From: Gammaproteobacteria bacterium
GTDB lineage: Bacteria > Pseudomonadota > Gammaproteobacteria > Steroidobacterales > GCA-2729495
Reading direction: 5' to 3'
NCBI GenBank assembly: GCA_020853135.1
Contig: JADYZO010000038.1
Location: 1 to 34,545, forward strand
DNA: 34,545 bases
How positions within the stretch are numbered: position 1 is the first letter of the stretch; each line of letters begins with the position of its first letter. Below, in pieces: positions 34,426-34,545 of the stretch. The notes beneath the pieces are model-generated. The model saw nothing but the letters and a program-made list of their open reading frames with translations. It was not told the origin of the DNA and ran no database searches. The translations under genes were made by a program, and so were the position numbers.

Positions 34426-34545
34426 TCAAGTCGGAAGCGCAACGTTTTTTCGGTAGTAGGATTCGTAGTTGAAGGATTCGGGCATGAACAGCTCGAGAGG
34501 GCACTTCCAGCCCAGCGATTTTCTCGGTCGGACGTTGAGATCGAA
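34426..34545 (-). CDS. IS30-family-like transposase, C-terminal fragment
   Basis: The last 39 residues of a DDE transposase, beginning FDLNVRPRKSLGWKCPLELF and ending NVALPT. The NxRPRKxLGWxxPxELF pattern is typical of the end of IS30-family transposases; IS3-family enzymes have a similar ending (NTRPRKTLGFKTP), so the family call is moderate. The gene is cut by the window edge. Confidence 0.75.
   Translation of the reverse strand, partial: FDLNVRPRKSLGWKCPLELFMPESFNYESYYRKNVALPT

Larger units (their letters stand above)
34356..34545 (-). mobile_element. End of an IS30-like insertion sequence (window-edge fragment)
   Basis: Composed of the putative terminal repeat (34356-34383), a short 3' untranslated part, and the C-terminal end of a transposase gene running off the window. 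The boundary at 34356 follows from the truncation of the neighbouring coding remnant there. The other end and any target duplication are outside the window. Confidence 0.65.

Overview
This is a GC-rich chromosomal stretch from a gammaproteobacterium. The evidence is gene order: def-fmt-rsmB followed by DUF4390-ntrY-ntrX, LysM-dprA-smg-topA-tsaC, and gor next to prlC. These are conserved gammaproteobacterial neighbourhoods. A lipoprotein with a GlyGly-CTERM-like tail fits the same group. I cannot name the genus. No tRNA, rRNA or CRISPR array was seen.

Layout. Positions 1-4001 (plus strand) hold the end of an acyl-CoA/AMP-forming ligase, argS, a SPOR-domain membrane protein and a PLP-dependent D-cysteine desulfhydrase/ACC deaminase-like enzyme. 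Positions 4004-11119 (minus) form one tightly packed operon read def, fmt, rsmB, DUF4390, ntrY-like kinase, ntrX-like regulator: N-terminal formyl-Met chemistry and rRNA methylation, followed by a two-component system. Positions 11347-20331 (plus) carry a LysM protein, dprA, smg, topA, tsaC and a large secreted subtilisin-like protease. Tag (minus) and aroE (plus) diverge at 20.9 kb. Next come a lipoprotein, a convergent beta-propeller protein, an amidase and gor (minus), followed by prlC, xthA, an HD-domain protein and rimO (plus). A CoA-binding protein and a PNPOx-fold protein (minus) follow. The last 1.1 kb is accessory DNA: a hicAB toxin-antitoxin module between two truncated gene remnants, each abutting a 28-bp repeat, then the end of an IS30-like transposase.

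The most notable feature is a dispersed palindromic repeat family, about 25 bp, built from GGAAAAGGTGTC(A/T)GAC...TTATTTTCC and its complement. It occurs at five loci: inside argS as an in-frame 138-bp insertion; just after aroE as a perfect 41-bp hairpin; inside the 3' end of the lipoprotein gene, adding about 40 residues after its sorting signal; and as single directly repeated copies exactly bracketing the amidase gene. It resembles REP/BIME elements of the kind moved by REP-associated tyrosine transposases (RAYTs), but no such transposase lies in the window. Five of its six reading frames lack stop codons, which may explain why it is tolerated within genes.
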